This document shows, piece after piece, positions 1 to 14,128 of a stretch of DNA of 64,000 nt. This DNA is from Torymus aiolomorphi. Its lineage: Eukaryota; Arthropoda; Insecta; Hymenoptera; Torymidae. The notes beneath the pieces were generated by a model. That model was not told where the DNA came from and did not search any database. It saw nothing but the letters and a program-made list of their open reading frames with translations. A program made the translations under genes and the position numbers. The stretch spans positions 47,488,011 through 47,552,010 of the forward strand of contig CM070873.1 in the NCBI GenBank assembly GCA_036365515.1, given 5' to 3'. Positions within the stretch are counted from its first letter, which is position 1, and every line of letters starts with the position of its first letter.

Positions 1-1307
1 ATTCAGATATGCGACGCTGACGACCTGCGTCCAAATATTTCAGCGAATAATTCTCACGCGTCATTCTACCTGAACGGTTGATTGACCACAGTTTTATTAA
101 CTATGCTCACATATATATTCATACGCGCGCACACACACACACACACATGCCCACACCCGCCCACGTTATAATTCAATATATTGCGCGATTTCATTAATCT
201 GCCAAAGCTTTGAGCTGCATTATTTTACATTGTGCAATTTATATAGAATATGAATATCATATCTGCCCCTCTCTCGACGCGATGCCGCGATGCTATCGAC
301 TTTATTCATGGGCGTACACGGAAACGCGCTATCGGCGTACCAAGAGTATCAACAGCACTTCGTCACTTCCATATAATTCTGCAAAATTTATTATACACAC
401 ACGCAGTCATTTCAAAACACATTGCTTGATCAATGAATTGTTTATTGCCGTACCTTCGCAAATTGACTTTGCAGTGACTAAGTGTAGCTGGGACACGATC
501 ATCATGCCGTAGTATAGATCATGGTTGTTTCGGTTAAAATATTGCGCAAACTGTGTAGTAATGAATTGTCGAGGCACAACTAAAGCTTGACAGATTATTG
601 CACCGCTGTTTTGCATTTTCCTTCCGGTTGGATTTATTAAAATTTATTTCTAGTTAATGATTCAAATTAACACAAGTAGACAATTATTTTGAATATTTAA
701 ACATTATTATAGAGCATTTCAAAATGTTATTACAAGGACTTTTTATCCAAACAAAGACTTTTTGTTAAGAATCACAAAGCAGATATTTACGTAAATGCAT
801 TACTCAGACTGTGTTTTTTTAATAACATCTCGAGTAGTTGTAGAACATGACAAAAAAAATTCACCAGATAGATAATTAGTTATTTGACGTTTGTTTATTG
901 TTTATTCGACGAGTGTGGTGTTGAAACTAAACATAAATTAATCATTTTTATATTAAACAAATCATTGCCTTTTATAAATATCATATTATAAGTACTTTTT
1001 AATTGGAAATAAAGAATAAATAAGTTACAGTTAAATGCAATGTTACCAATTAAGCGATTGTCTAAATTTAGTAAACATACATATTAAAAACTCTCACGCG
1101 TTCGCACTCCCGGTCACTTACTAAAAATCGAACTTTACAAAATACTCCCAAATCTACGTGTCCTGCTTATAGTCACCCACAGTCCATCATAACTGGTCAC
1201 ATGCTTAGAAAGCACTTTTGAGTGAAAGCGCGTCCAGTCGAGAATCCATTAACAAGTAATTAACCTTCAACGTCACTGCACTCTTACTAGGAATACACAA
1301 AAACAGA
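1..1307. other. gene-free, AT-rich flank
   Basis: I see no coding region. A short (CA)n run lies near 127-146. The rest is AT-rich DNA lying downstream of the minus-strand lipase gene, so its 3' UTR probably extends into this segment. Confidence 0.5.
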
Positions 1308-2516
1308 TCACACATTGTTGCCACTGTAGGGCGGATTCCCCTTGAAAATCCCCATGGCAAAGGGGCTAGTCGCCTTGGTCTTCACCAAATAAAACCCCCG
1401 GTACTTGGTATCCACGGGTTCGCCGGCCAGTATCGCGGGGAACTTTGGCGGACAGAATCCCAGGAGGTAGGCCAGGAACCCCGAACAGGGCCACCCCCAG
1501 AACCCGGTCTTACTGTTGATCGACTCGGCGAAGTACATAGCAGCCCGGTGATGATCGCATCCGAAGGGGTTCCTCTTCTCCCAGCATCCGGGCTGATTGA
1601 CGCCGCCGTTCATGTAGAAGTCAATGTGTCCGCTGGTCTCCACCTTGCCCTGGACGAACGCGTTCGTGTGTAGGACGTCGACGAACTCGGCGTCGCTGGC
1701 GTCGAGCTTCTCGTCGTTGCCGACGGTGACGAACAGCGGCATGGCTGGGTCGAGGCCGGTGATGCGCGTCAGCTTGTACGGGCGCAGGTAGTTGGCCGTG
1801 TAGGCGGGCACGTGGGCGCCGAGAGAGAAGCCGACCACGTGGATGTCGCGCGCCCCGTAGTCGCGCAGCCGCGAGACCAGCTGGGCCAGACAGTCGCCCA
1901 CGTGGGGCACGTTGTGCACGGCGATGGGGTAGCAGGGGCCAGCAGCTAGTCTGTGCCAGTCCACGGCTATGATGTTCGTCTTGGACTTGAGCAAGTACTC
2001 GCGACGTATGTCCACCAGAGAGTCCAGGTGCATGTCGGAGTTGTAGCCGTGGACGATGATCTTGGTGGGGTAGCTCGGCACGAAGTTCGTCTCGGCGAGG
2101 TTCGAGCCCGTCGCGTTCACAAAGATCTCCTGACTCTTCTTCAGGTTCTTTCGTGTGTAGAGGTAGAAGGTGACCTCCGGGTCGGGACAAGTATTGTTCG
2201 TGTTGACCAGACACGGCCCGATGAAGAAGTCCTTGGTGACCATCCCGAGCTCGCCGTTCTCGACGCTCTCGCTGAAGGCCAGGTTCTGGCTGAACACCTC
2301 GTGCAGCAGCATCGTCGAGAGTACGAAAAAGACGAGCGTCATGGCGAAGAGTCGGTGGGCACTGAGACCTCGGTGCCAGTCGTCCATCATCTCCTCGACG
2401 AAGGCGGGCCCGGCGGACTCGACGTCTGCGGCAGCGGCGAGAACAGCGGCGTCTGGCTTCTCTCTGCTTCCTGCTCGCCTCGAGCGCGGCCACGATGGTT
2501 GTGACCCTGCCGTCAT
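1308..2516 (-). CDS. pancreatic-lipase-family secreted or membrane-anchored lipase
   Basis: Predicted extracellular lipid esterase of the pancreatic lipase/vitellogenin family, 402 residues in one open frame. Visible features: a hydrophobic segment at about 59-76 (signal peptide or anchor), the HGYNS oxyanion loop at 156-160, the nucleophile elbow GFSLG with Ser231, the acid Asp256 in GLDPAMP, and the catalytic His322 in CDHH. Cysteines in the lid and C-terminal part fit the family. It lacks a PLAT domain, as is normal for insect members. The start is uncertain: the first 58 residues are GC-rich, basic and unlike a signal peptide, and Met43, Met44 or Met59 would place the hydrophobic segment at the N-terminus. 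An initiator-like TCAGTT lies about 140 bp upstream (near 2655, minus strand). Whether it hydrolyses triglycerides, phospholipids or nothing cannot be read from the sequence, but the triad is intact. Confidence 0.88.
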   Translation of the reverse strand: MTAGSQPSWPRSRRAGSREKPDAAVLAAAADVESAGPAFVEEMMDDWHRGLSAHRLFAMTLVFFVLSTMLLHEVFSQNLAFSESVENGELGMVTKDFFIGPCLVNTNNTCPDPEVTFYLYTRKNLKKSQEIFVNATGSNLAETNFVPSYPTKIIVHGYNSDMHLDSLVDIRREYLLKSKTNIIAVDWHRLAAGPCYPIAVHNVPHVGDCLAQLVSRLRDYGARDIHVVGFSLGAHVPAYTANYLRPYKLTRITGLDPAMPLFVTVGNDEKLDASDAEFVDVLHTNAFVQGKVETSGHIDFYMNGGVNQPGCWEKRNPFGCDHHRAAMYFAESINSKTGFWGWPCSGFLAYLLGFCPPKFPAILAGEPVDTKYRGFYLVKTKATSPFAMGIFKGNPPYSGNNV

Positions 2517-4908
2517 GTCACTAGCGCCGGGGCGGGGAGCGCCGACGCCAATCGAAAGTGGAGAGCGATTTTCGGATCCTGTCGAGTGCGCGCAGCTGAT
2601 GGGAGCTCTCTCGGCGTCGTGTGCGCGACGTGCAGGCGTGCGTGCGATATCGGAACTGATAAGCCGATCGGGAGCGGGAAAGGCGCTAATAATACTTGAG
2701 ATTAGGCGAGGCGAGGAAAGGTGTTAGCAGTGTATACATATACAGGGACGGCCGCGGTGGTGCGAATTATCGAGAGATGAGAGGTTAGTTTTGTTGTGCC
2801 AGTCACGTGATTACCCGATGTGCACTGTAAGTGTAGTGTATTACTCAGCAAAATCCGTGCTACAGTTGTTGTGTTGACTATTCATTTGCGTAACTTCTAG
2901 ACAAGTTTTGACTTGATTTAACGAGGAATAATTCATTTCATGTTAGTACAACCGAAACGCCCAATGGGTAGCCGAATGTAATAAACAAGAATTAATATCA
3001 TTTTGTCATAATATCAAATTATAAATCACATTGGTTAGCTCAGTTAAAAATAATTATTGTAACTGCGCCAATATGAATTCTGATGGGGAATCGGTGCAAT
3101 CATTTTCGGAACTTAATTGGATTTCTATAATGGTTATGCAACTGCACAAAATGTAAAATTACTTATATTCGCATTCATTTTGTATTAATAATTCGCAGAG
3201 CAGTGACCGTAGTGAAATTTACATTTAATTGTGTATAGATTTTGAAGCCGTTACTATGCATCCAAGAAATTCAATCAAAAAATATCACTAAAGTTGATTT
3301 TAATTTTGTACACGTGCCAACTCGTATAAGCATGATAGGCGTGATAAGGAAAAGATAACAAACAAATGAAATAACCATGAGTCATGAAATTCGAATATGA
3401 TGAATAAACTTCAAAAAAAAATTTTTTGGATGGTGATTTTTTTATATTTTTTTTATAACGATGTTGAATTCGAGCGATTCACAGCTATTTGACACTGGCG
3501 AGACAATAAATATCTACAGTTAGTATGCGCAGTAACACGATCAAGAGAGAAATTTCATTATTTAACATTAGTCATAATTTTTTTTCTATCTGGCGGTTAA
3601 ATAACCGTACTAAAGATAACAGAAAATGACATGTTTAACATTCGGTTTATGTATCATAAAATTGCGGAATATTCGTATAAGCAAGTAAATCGATAAAGCA
3701 AGAGTAGTTGTGCATGTAATAATTCACCTACACTTTTTTATTTAATATTTTAAGTAGTTATCATGTAAAATCTCTTTCTGAGACTGTTCACCTTCTGATT
3801 CTTATAAAATTGATAATAATTAAAATGATATGAAGTAAAAACAAAAAACCAGCAGATATGTACGAAGTTCTAAGGTTATCTTATTAAAATATTAAACAAG
3901 AAATAGTAAAAGATAACGCGTGTCAACGTATTTTGATTCCTTATCTAACATAAAGAAATTTCTCATACGGAGTGACAAAACAAAAGCTACAAACTAGTTC
4001 ATAATCATTATTACATCAGTAATATAATAAAAATTACAACCGGAAAAATATCAAACATTATAAGTTTAAAAACCTTTTACTTCACATATATCTGATTACA
4101 TCGAATTTTTTATGAAATAATCAAGTCACATCTTATAACTATGCGAAAATAGGAGCGTGTATAATGCAATTCCTCATAGAAAGGACTGCAAAACTGAATA
4201 ATTAGTGAAAAAAAACGAATATTACTACGATCTTGAACGAAATCCCCCACGTGAAACGTCGAGCTTCCGAACAATACCTTCGGCTCTATTATTCCCCTTC
4301 AAGCGATTCGTCAATTGCGAAACGGGCATTCAAATTCACATCTCTACGGCATATTACCGCGAAATAAAGCGAAAGGTACGTCGATACGGTATTTCCGTCG
4401 CTCTCCGGACGCTGACACACACACACATACACACGCGCGTGCGCGCATGCTTTTGATTCTAAGAGACTCGCGCACACGACTTTCCCGCCTCGCGCACTTT
4501 CGAATCACTCTTACTCTCGGGGCGATTGCTTTAAAAGCTTCCGACACGTGTGTGTGTGTGCATGTGTGCGCGTGCGCGAGCGCCTATTGTGCATTTAAAT
4601 GTGTATCATCGCCGCCGCGACTGAATGGCTGACCCAGTTCGCGCGGGAGTTCGGCGAACGAGAAGGTGTGTGTGCGCGTGTAGATATATACGTGTAAGTG
4701 GCGGGGCGCGCAGACCGTACGGGCCTGGAAATCTTAATTAATTGAGTTCAATTGCGCGCATTGTCGGATTCGCGCGCGCGCGCGCGCCGAGCTTCAAATA
4801 TGCCAGTGGGTCAATTTCCACGTGATTTTCGTTCTTTTGCGCGCAGAGCGCGACGAGTCGAGTGTGCCACTCGAGTGTGCGATGTCCTGCTTCTATGGAA
4901 TGCGACTT

Positions 4909-4941
<33 letters not shown>

Positions 4942-7900
4942 CCGAGAACTTATTACGTATTGGCTCGACGTGACGTTCCGGTGCTTATTAACTTGTCTCT
5001 CGGCTGCTGAATTCAGTTTATTTTCAGAAATTAGAGAAATGACTTTTTCCTTATACGAGAATCCTATCCTAAGTAACTAAAGTGCAATCGAAATAAACCA
5101 TTCATTATTGCATTTAATATTGGGTAATTAATTGGAAGTTAAGCATATAAGTGATCGCATGATAACGACAATTATGAAGTTTATATTTTAAATGAAAAAT
5201 TACTTGAAAATAAAAATCTTTTATTTGTTTCTTCTTCTTTAGTGCTCTGGTGCAGCTTAGAGATTTAAGAAAAGCAGTAAATGAGTTTTATTCTCCACGT
5301 TTACGACTTAATTAAACTTGCAAGTATGCTTTATACGGACTTGAATAATCTTGATTAAAAACAAAAGTTTCTAAGATACCTATTAAAATCATTGTGATTT
5401 AAATAGACCACATAAATTTTTAAACTTATATTTTCTGAGAATATAAAGATAAGCATTGCAATCGCAAGTTAATAATCTTGCGTTATTTAACAAATACAAC
5501 TGTATTGTAGATTTATTACTTGAGACAACCTATTGAAAATCTATATTCAAAATACATACCCTGGTATATTGAGCCGCTCAACTAAAACATATATATTTGC
5601 TCAAAATAGTAAATTTTTTATTAATGAATTTAACTGCACGCGAGTTTACAGTTACAACGTTATATAGCATCGTAATAACAATGCAATAATGTCGCAAGAA
5701 AATTGAACAAATTTCCTTTTACAGCGGCCCACAGGATCGTTATCATTCAGCAGCATCGCGTCAGCCATCTTCCGCCGAATGCAAAACGACCTTTATTTTC
5801 GAGTTTCGCGCGAGCAGGAGCAATTTCCCGGGGACGCGCAATCCCGCGCGAAATAACCTCCGCGGAAAACCGAAGGAGAGCTATACGCGCGAGCGAAACA
5901 AATAAATTCCATGGCAGAGCCCATTTCCATTTTCGCGGTGGCGGGCGACAAAACATCGCGCGCGCGCGCCCGTCGAGACGTATAACGTTCTTCTGGAACT
6001 GGGCCAGAGACTCGCTGCCTAAACGCGCGCGCGCGTCCTGTGTGTTTGGCTTCCTGCTCGCGCGCCTCTTCTTCAGTGGCTGCGGCGGTGGTATAGTTGG
6101 GAATTCCGCTGGGAAAAACAACGCGAAATGTAGAAGCGGCTGGTAATGGGGGAGAATGTTTGGTACGGTAGAACGGAGGCTTGATTTCGTTCGGGTAAGG
6201 GTATATTATTAAATGGAAGGACTCTTGTGTTATCTGTATATAGTATCTGAGTTCCAAGCAAAACCGCTAGTTGCGTGAAAGTAAATTTTAATGGTTGTCG
6301 GAGAAAGTGGCGATAATATAGACAAAAGGTTAATTACTATTGAATTTTCGTAACTGATTCCAATTCGTCATATTTATACTATGAAAGTAAATAACAGTAC
6401 ATGGTTGTTACAAGGAATGTACAAAACTCAAATATAGAGAAGTGAATAGTTAAATATAAATTTTATCAGTAATATTTTATCATAATAGAGCAAGAATCTT
6501 CCTTTTGGAACGATGCAGTAGGTACGTTTCCTGCTTTTATACGCAATCATTCAAAATTGTGGAAAATTATATATAATTGAGAAATTCAATTCGCAGGACA
6601 ATTTAACTCATTAGCCTGCGATATTTACAAAGTGCAAAATTGAGATAAGAGGTTAACAATCAAAATCAAGATAAGCATATATATATAGCTGCTCCGACAT
6701 TATGTAAGTATATGAATGCGGCGGACGCGTATAATCTAATTGAGCTAAATGAAGGTTCATGGGTACCTTGAGCGCTCGTTGCTCGCTGGCCGTTTAGCTT
6801 TTGTTTTACACTCGGGGACCCCGTCATTTAAATTACAAATCTGCACAGCTGGTTTACGCACGATTGACTTATTACGTTTTTAAAGAGTTTAACGGTCGGG
6901 TTTCATTGGACAGTTTAACATTCCCACTGAGAGTGTAGATTCACAGTGGCAGAATGTCAAATTATTATGTAAAGGTTATTATGTAAAGGTGATATAAAAC
7001 CTTGTTTTTGCGTAAAACAAAAAATGATAAAAGTTTTAAGCAGAGTTTATACTCAATAAATTAAATAGAAAATAAAGAGTTGGAAATATTACATTTTTCA
7101 TTTATAACTTTATATTATTTTTTATTTACTTGCGCTGTAAGTTCTCTAATAATACCAAGATTGAAAATTAATTGTGCCTTCAAAAGATATGCTAGAGCTG
7201 TTTTGAAAAGTTCAAAATTGATATTCATGCCAAATAACTTTCTCCTTGCGAAAGTAAAAAATTCTGTCGCATACAAAATTTACTCTCGATTTTTCATTTT
7301 ACTTTCTCATAAATCAACAAGCTTGACATCATTGCGATCGATACATTCATTGAGTTCATTATAAATTAAAAAAAAAAATTGATAAGACCTGACAGCGTTA
7401 TCACCGTCGATGATAATCTTCTGAACAATCATATTTGATCTCCGTGGAAAATTCTCACACTTTCAACTGAAATTGCATAGGAGGAAAACGCAAAAAGTTT
7501 ACAATAAAATTTAATTCGTTCACTTGCATTATTTCCGCTTTTTTACGCTACGCAACACATGAGATCGAGCGACAGCGAACGATTCCTTTATACTCGAAGA
7601 GGAAAATTTGCCGCTGCAAAATTTCGCACGACTCGCGCGGCCCCATGGCGAGCGTTTGCAGGTGCGCGAAGATCTCGGAGAAATACACTTGAGCGGCTCC
7701 CCGAACCCCAAAGTCCAATAAATTCGGCGATACCCTCGGCCGTTATCCAGTCGCCACGCTCCATTTAATCCAGACTGCGATCTGGCCCGCGCGCCAGAGT
7801 AGCCTCGGCGCGGGCCCCTTGCGCGCGGAAATGCTCCGGAATGGAAAACATTTCTCACTCAAACGTCGAGCATTCGTAATTTTTCCATCTCTTTTTTCCC

Positions 7901-9726
7901 GCCATAAACTGCACGGAGGAATAATACTTTTGTAAAAATTCTTCCGATACGCGCCCGTTTATTATTTTTCTCTTTCTTGCCACGCCTGGAGAATAATCAG
8001 AAATATAAATTTAATGCTCGTGATATTTCACGAATAATTATTTCTCATGTATTTTTTGCATATCCGTATGCAAGGTATACTCTGTTTGCTTAAGTTTACA
8101 GCAGCAATATCCGTTTATGCGATTTAAAAAAGAATTCCTTTCAATCGTTAAAATATAAAAAAAATTCAAATATTTAAAAATTTTTAAGCATAAATCCGAC
8201 AAAGTTCATTATACGCCAACATTACAAAAACATTTCAATATACATAAAAATATCCTTAACACTTATTTCCCAAAATGTAACATATAATATACATATATAA
8301 ATTAATTGCGACAAATCATCCCGCCATCGACCCATCGAAAAATCGTGACAGCCTATTAGTTGCACTGCCGCGACTGTACGTATCGCAATTAATCTCTGCG
8401 GTAATTAGCCAGCGGTAGCGATGGGGAGGTGAGCGCAGCAATCGATCCCACCGACGGCGCGTTTTCGCGGCGGAGCAGACAAAAGGGGCCCCGCGCGCGC
8501 GCGCGTGTGTCATTGTAAAGTCGCCCGCACGGAATCGCTAATGACGCGTCCCTTTCAGCATCTTTGAACTACGGCCGGCGCGGGAGCCGCTCGAATTAGC
8601 CCTCCCCTCTCCTGCCCACGCTAAATTACGTTTCGGATCCGACGGATCGCTAATCACGATCGCTGCGCACACTATATGTAGCAAGCGCATTAAATACGCG
8701 AGGAGCTTAAACGTATACGCATACGCGCGACGGTATAAGAGATGGGATGGAGGAGATCGGATACTTTTTCCATCCTTTATGCATAGGGGCTATGAATAAT
8801 GGTCGACTGCGCGCATGTATATAATGCTGAGCGGGCGGGAGATTGGATTGCAAGTGAATTAAATCATAGATAAGGGATACGGGTTTCGATGCGAGATTTA
8901 CTGTATCTATAACTATGCTCTATGAAATAATTAAAAATCTGGAATTGTATATTTAGGGCTGAGCTGGTTCTTGGCATCGGTAATCAAGTTATAAGTGATA
9001 CTCGCTCGGAAGAGAAAAAAGGGAATTTTATCATTTTAAGTCGTCGCATGAAATTTTATTTTCAAAGTGTACTAATCACACGTATCTTTAAAACCACCTT
9101 ATAAAGAAATTTCCCAGTCGGTAAGAGAATGTTAAATGCTCTTAAGCGTTTAATAGCTTTAAAGTCAATAGCAAATGTATTTATCTGATAATTTCAGTCG
9201 AAATGTTAGTTTTATGAATCATTTTCGCGTCATCATCATGTTGTAAGCGAAAAAAATCTTATATGATATACTCTATAATCAAGAATGTAATAGTAACGTT
9301 TGACATAAATTTAAAAAATTTATTATCTCACTTTTATATATTTACCGAAAGACGTAGACATATAAGATACGAAGACAACGTATTCAAACAACGAAACCCT
9401 CTTGACCAAAAATAATTGAAATTTTCCAACTGTCCAAGTAGTTTAAAGTTTGCAATGTACAAAAGATTGAACAAACGTTAAAAAATCTGAAAGTAAATTA
9501 ATTTAAATTTCAGCGACTTACGTACCCCCTCCTCTGCGTAAACTTTCCTCAACTCCTCACCGACAGATAACCTCGAGAGCAATAAATTATGTGACTGCGC
9601 GCGAGGAGAAGAGCTCGTGCCGTAAAAGAGCGAGGCTAAATTAAACAGGCGCAAATCCCTTTGATCTCCAGCCGAGCGAGTGGTAAAATCCAGACAATAA
9701 CGGCACAACAGAGGAGTCATACTCAC
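2517..9726. other. intergenic/intronic DNA without recognised genes
   Basis: About 7.2 kb with no convincing coding exon. It contains (CA)/(GT) and CG-rich microsatellites at 4410-4790 and a GA run at 4911-4940, and GC-rich islands at 5,750-6,130, 7,560-7,860 and 8,320-8,700 whose open frames are low-complexity. Later cytoplasmic exons of the minus-strand CUB-LDLa gene would be expected somewhere here or beyond the window, but I could not identify them. Confidence 0.5.
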
Positions 9727-9918
9727 GGGGATAGCTGACGGGCGGATGTCCCTGTAGTACGTTGTGCGCGTTGTGCGGATGCCTCGGCGTGAGCACGCGC
9801 TGCCTGTAGAAGCAGAGAATGCCCGCGGTGACGAGGCCCGCGAGCGTCAGCACCAGGCTCACCATCATCATCGCGAACCAGGTGCTCTCCATCCCGAGGA
9901 TCGTCGACGCCTCCGTGT
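9727..9918 (-). CDS. transmembrane exon of a CUB-LDLa receptor-like gene
   Basis: Internal exon of 192 nt flanked by a good acceptor (TTTTGCAG) and donor (GTGAGT). In the frame set by the LDLa exon it encodes a short juxtamembrane stretch, a membrane segment of about 24 residues (FAMMMVSLVLTL followed by AGLVTAGILCFY), a basic stop-transfer RQR and a His/Pro/Asn-rich start of a cytoplasmic tail. It begins and ends in phase 1, matching the LDLa exon at 12058-12180. The following tail exons were not found. The order CUB, LDLa, membrane segment resembles insect Culd (CUB and LDLa domain protein, linked to photoreceptor endocytosis in Drosophila) and Neto; I favour a Culd-like gene, but this is inference from domain order alone. 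Confidence 0.72.
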
Positions 9919-12057
9919 CTGCAAAATACGTTTCCGCCCGTACAGTGTGTGACACATTTCTGCACAGGGCTTCACCTCTCTTATCGAGAGGACGGGACTC
10001 GCGGTCTACCGCGAGATTTCACCCCGACACCCCGCGTTAACGCTGACGTTAATTATCTCGCATAAATCGTTCTTTTGATATTATTGTTTGAAAAATATTG
10101 TAATAGACGACATTGACAGAGGTTTATCTTGCTACTCTCAACGTTACTTATTCAATCAATTTAACGGAACATTGGTACCAATTCAAGAAACTCTGATTTG
10201 TTTATGACAGTAATACAATCAGGAAGTTAAATCCAACGACGAGTACATTATTTATTATAACAGAGTTACAAATATTTAATTGCATTTGTCGCGCAAGTTT
10301 AAACGCAGGGACGTTAAAAATAAGCACTAGCAAATGGAATTATTATACAGTGCTGGAATTTTGTATTATGAGCTAAGAAAACCGGATGTGGTATATGCAG
10401 TCACAGAAGCGATAAATAAGTAAATTATAATAATCTGACAAAAATGTTGAAAAAATATAAATAAATAAAAATAAAAATTTATCCCTATAAATGTAATTCA
10501 TAACTAATATTTGTGGGCTCTACCATTTTCCTTACCACAGATAAGAGCATACCACGCTTTCGTATTCCAAAAATCACGAGCGATTGTTCTATAGCATCCA
10601 TTGAGCGAGAGCCCCGCGTTCGAGCGAATACCCACCCGCGGAGTTTTAAACAGCGACTTCCACTCTCATAGCCGCAACATCAGGCTCCATTAATAAAGCC
10701 CCGCGCGTGTATATATACAAAAGTAAACTCGGAATGAAAGCGCGAACGCGCGCCATTCAATTAACGCGGCTGATCTCCTACGCGCGCGTATGAAAGAATA
10801 CGCGGCCAATTCTATTATTAACCCTTCGGACAAAGGTGCAAACGAGCAGCGCCGGGAGCTGTCGATAAACGAGTGCGTCTGAATTAACGTCATCGACGGG
10901 CTGCTGCGACGACGGCCTCGGTCAGGTGTTATGGATCGCGGACGTGCGCGCACGGCACGGCGACATTGTCGGACCGGAGTCTGTCTGGAGCACAAAGGCG
11001 CGCGACGTAGCCGTGGCAGCGGTATAAACTGGGATAATCGCGGCCGAGCGAGGTGAACTTGCGACTGGTGTAGTTTCTTGGATGCTATTTCGAGTATAGT
11101 GTTATCGACAGATTTTTCAATGTTTATTACAGGGGGACAGCTGGGACGACGTTGAGTGAAATAGTTATATATAAGTGCTCGAACTGGATTTATGGAATCG
11201 AAAGCCTACATTTTAACGACAGCTGTGCTTATACTGGCGGATAGATAAGACTTCAATATGTGCTTCTTCATCTGCGATGCTATATACATGGGCGTTACTG
11301 CCATTGTCAAGCTATGCGCGTGCCTGTGTAGCGGCTCTTGTGCTTGCATACGCGCGTGCAAAAATAGAAAAGACAAGTAAATCTTTGTCAGTTTCTTTGT
11401 TTTATTTTGGAACGCACAGATTATTGTTTTTGCGTATTTATTTTCAATATTCAGATAACATTCGTTATGTTTTAATATTTGTCAAAAACACTATAAAAGA
11501 ATTTGTATTCTGCTAGTAGATTGAATAAATTGCTTTTAATATGAATTACAATGATTAACTGCGTTCTCTCTTAATTATGTTTCATAAATAAATAATAGCT
11601 CGATATTATAATTCCATATTTTTCAAAATTTAAAATCATGACGAAGGTAAAATATTTTTAAAAAATAAGATAGAATACGTTCAACTCTAATTACTAAAAC
11701 GAATTTAAATATTTTACAATAAACATTTCATATCACTTTTTATAGAATAATTTATTATACACAAGTAACCTACAATTCTTAATTGTTAATTGAATAATTA
11801 TATTATCAGTTTTGAAACATTAATATAAACTGAGCATTTCTAATAATTAATTAGAAATGTCTCAATGATACACAAACCTCTGCTATACGTAACTGGAGCA
11901 CTGGGAATAACTCGGTCGCGCGCGCAACCTAATTAATATTTCGTGGAAATAAACGTGAGGCGACTTGTCGGGGCGAATTTAATTACAGCAGTGATTGTAA
12001 TGGAGTTTAATAGGACGGAAACAAACGGCGGTGATTTTTCATTAGAACGGCACTTAC
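9919..12057. other. intron of the CUB-LDLa gene
   Basis: About 2.1 kb between the LDLa exon and the transmembrane exon. It holds CG-rich low-complexity DNA near 10,680-11,050 and AT-rich DNA elsewhere. No further exon was recognised. Confidence 0.55.
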
Positions 12058-12180
12058 TGACGCAAACGGTAGAGATAGCCTCATCGGAACCATCCTCGCA
12101 GTGACTGATACCGTCGCAGACAAGGTCGTTGTCAATGCAGAACTCCTTCAGGGTGCACTGGAAATCCTTGCAGGCATGTT
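12058..12180 (-). CDS. LDL-receptor class A exon of the same receptor-like gene
   Basis: Internal exon of 123 nt with acceptor TTTCAG and donor GTAAGT. It encodes one LDLa module: six cysteines and the calcium-binding C-terminal signature CDGISHCEDGSDE. The exon starts and ends in phase 1, the classical arrangement of a shuffled extracellular module. Its 5' end fits the phase-1 donor of the CUB exon at 49558-49702, 37.4 kb away, and its 3' end fits the transmembrane exon at 9727-9918. Known role of the module: calcium-dependent protein or lipoprotein binding outside the cell. Confidence 0.82.
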
Positions 12181-14128
12181 CTGAAACAGACACAGACATT
12201 GGTTCATGGTAAGTTGATTTATTTTCTTAAATGCCGTAGCAGAAGCATTGAAATGTTATATTATCTCAAATTCTGTACGTATTAGTGGGATTTTATGATA
12301 ATAATATAGTCAACATTATTTAATTAAAAATCCACCCAATGAATGTGGTCCTCTCTTTAAAAAACGATGGCCGGATGTTGTGAAGCACTTAAAGAGTGAT
12401 TTTGATTGGTCTGTAAGGAATAGGCGCGAAAATTCTCTACTTCCGCTACATTTGAATTTTTTAAATTGAATTTTTATTCTTAACTATTTAAAACTAAATA
12501 ATTAAATCAAATTAGAATAAAATGATTAATTTTGTCATGCTTTGAAAAATGATCTGATTATCCTACCATTTAAATCAATTAAAATGAAATCATAGTGAAA
12601 AATTATATATTCATAACCTAAAAAACAAAATAGTACGCGCGCAGCGCGTTTGGATTTTGCTAGTAATATTAAATAAAAGAATTACATGTAATAGGATGTA
12701 TTTATTTTATCAATATATAAGATCATTTCGAAATTTAAAAAGCACTGCGCTAACTGCGTTAGCAAAACCTCGTTTTCAAAAAGATAAAAAATATAATTTC
12801 TGCTAATTTGTTTTTATTCGGTATAAAGTACGTATGAAAATATAACTCAGGACGGATCAAACTAATTAATCGTTGTATCTTAAGCATTAATTTTACTTCA
12901 AATTTAATCTTTTTCTGCGCATATTTACTTTAGGATAGCCATAAAATGTATGGTTAGATAATACGCTCTTCGGTATGCCAAACAATAAAAATTTACATTT
13001 TTTAGATTTATCTCATTTAAAAGCGTATTTACTGTTAATCGATTGATTCTAAAATCGAACTTGCTTTACTTCAAGATACGGTTCATATATCCATAAAATT
13101 TTAGCCCAATATCTTCTTTCGTTCGTGATTTATTGTTTATTCTCCTTGTTTGAGTTTGGGTAGAATTAGAGAGATATTTTGAAAATTAATAATTAATTTT
13201 ATAATAGTACCTCTATTAAAAATCGTGTAAAGAATAAAATTGGAAATAAACTAAAAATGTTTCAAGAAATTTGATTAATTTTACTTTGGTGAGCAACGTA
13301 TATTCGCAAAATTCCCATTCTTAATTAAAAAATTTGTATACCTCGCACAACACACTTTTCTATATTGCAATATCTTTTTAATAATAATCTCTAAATATTA
13401 GTCATATATCTAGATAGCATTGCTTTTATTTATTTTTATTTGGATAATTGTAGGTTAGAAAAGGCTTAACGTTCCTTTCTTTCTGTTATAGCATTGAGAG
13501 GAAATAATCAATATCGCCACAACTTCTATGGCTCAATGGATTGATTGGACAAAATTGAGTTACACCACTCCTACGTTTCAGTAAGAGCTTCCGGCAGGCT
13601 ACACATCTTACTCCTTAATATTTTTATCCAGATCTATTTTTACTTTATAAGTCAGAAACTTATTTCGAGTAAACGACGTATACCACTCAATAAAGGTAAA
13701 GGATATGAGTTTGGAAAAACAATGTATGACTGTATCATCGCTTAAGAATTTATACTTATTTAAATCTTTAGTTTTATTATTACTTATACATAATCTTATT
13801 TTTCAATCATTACAATAACTTAATTTGAGTGTATTTATTCATTCAATTTATGTATTATTTGAATTTTTATAAGTGATAGTGTTACATTTTTATATTCAAC
13901 TTTGAAACTAACTGTAGCTGTTCTTAAAAAATTAACAGCTTCGCGCACAAAGAAAAAATTCAAGAAACGCAAGAAACTTTAGACAAACTTTATTTAAATT
14001 GAAGAGTGTGTTGAAGATAATGAGAGAAAAGCGTCCGAATGCTTCGGTTGCTCGCAAGCATCTGCCGCATCGTGCTCGCTCAATTGTCTCGTGAAAAAAG
14101 GAAAGTTTGTTATTTACTTAGCAACTCG

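Noticed and set aside
1621..2493. 290-residue Arg-rich frame overlapping the lipase
   Set aside because: Shadow frame of the GC-rich lipase gene; no motifs.
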